Shown: piece by piece, positions 34,602 to 34,652 of the stretch
Layout: each line of letters opens with the position of its first letter
Numbering within the stretch: position 1 is the first letter of the stretch
Assembly (NCBI RefSeq): GCF_025290915.1
Contig: NZ_JAOCQE010000045.1
Location: 1-34,652 of the forward strand
Reading direction: 5' to 3'
Source of the DNA: Streptomyces sp. 15-116A
Lineage (GTDB): Bacteria; Actinomycetota; Actinomycetes; Streptomycetales; Streptomycetaceae
DNA: 34,652 bases
Notes under the pieces: model-generated
What the model was told of the DNA's origin: nothing
Database searches by the model: none
What the model saw: only the letters and a program-made list of their open reading frames with translations
Made by a program: the position numbers and the translations under genes

Positions 34602-34652
34602 GTGACTCCATGGCTGCGTACAGCGGGGGCGGCGGGGGTGGGGGTTGCTCTG
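34602..34652 (+). CDS. 5' end of a gene for an exported or membrane protein
   Basis: A GTG at 34602 behind GGGAGG begins MTPWLRTAGAAGVGVAL and is open to the window end (17 codons). The positive residue then hydrophobic run suggests a signal peptide or first membrane helix. An in-frame GTG at 34566 (MHEHRSAREV) is an alternative. Only the start is visible, so no family call is possible. Confidence 0.45.
   Translation, partial: MTPWLRTAGAAGVGVAL

Overview
The window is high-GC (codon third positions almost all G or C), densely packed actinobacterial chromosome. Gene content and order (metG, aspS, a PAS-GAF-PP2C-HATPase regulator, an M18 aminopeptidase, a K15-type penicillin-binding protein, a bkd branched-chain keto-acid dehydrogenase operon, a pair of Ser/Thr kinases, and a Bpa-type proteasome activator) match my memory of the origin-proximal core of Streptomyces. 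An exact copy of the Streptomyces parS consensus (7147-7160) supports that placement. No tRNA, rRNA, CRISPR array, insertion sequence or prophage gene was seen.

Layout. 1-5289: tail of a VWA-domain protein, metG, a small PH-like protein, an exported FG-GAP protein and a PhzF-type isomerase, all on +; a 22-bp bidirectional terminator then meets aspS on -. 7112-7267: divergent aspS/phosphatase control region with parS. 7268-12136: a four-domain signalling phosphatase (+), then an AI-2E/PerM-type membrane protein, a pirin and an SseB-like protein (-). 12305-15860: acyl-CoA dehydrogenase, M18 aminopeptidase and a small membrane protein (+). 15946-19027: K15-like DD-peptidase (-) and a GntR-MFS pair (+) with a clear GntR operator. 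19277-23091: mycothiol-dependent-isomerase-like protein (-), nitrilase-family hydrolase (+), a GlxA-LOR operon (-) and a divergent cupin (+). 23171-25221: an Rpn/PD-(D/E)XK-like protein and two decayed genes of WXG100 (ESX-substrate) type. 25308-28921: bkdA-bkdB-bkdC (-), E1alpha, E1beta and E2 of the branched-chain 2-oxoacid dehydrogenase, which supplies branched acyl-CoA starters. 28922-29584: non-coding stretch with a candidate Lrp-type operator and a 4-copy, 32/33-bp tandem repeat. 29585-33155: two divergent membrane Ser/Thr kinases. 33282-34652: a small secreted protein and a Bpa/PafE-like proteasome activator (-), and the first codons of another gene (+).

Most genes are core housekeeping or signalling genes with intact reading frames and good hairpin terminators. 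The main departures are the decayed WXG100 pair (a nonsense codon, a 5-bp tandem duplication and several frame changes), the tandem-repeat block below the kinase gene, a membrane-protein start codon buried in its neighbour's terminator hairpin, and three genes whose -10 boxes end exactly six bases before the start codon, which suggests leaderless mRNAs. I did not find a complete, clearly undescribed multi-gene system. The best candidates for new biology are the GlxA-LOR/cupin divergon and the kinase pair with unlike extracellular tails.
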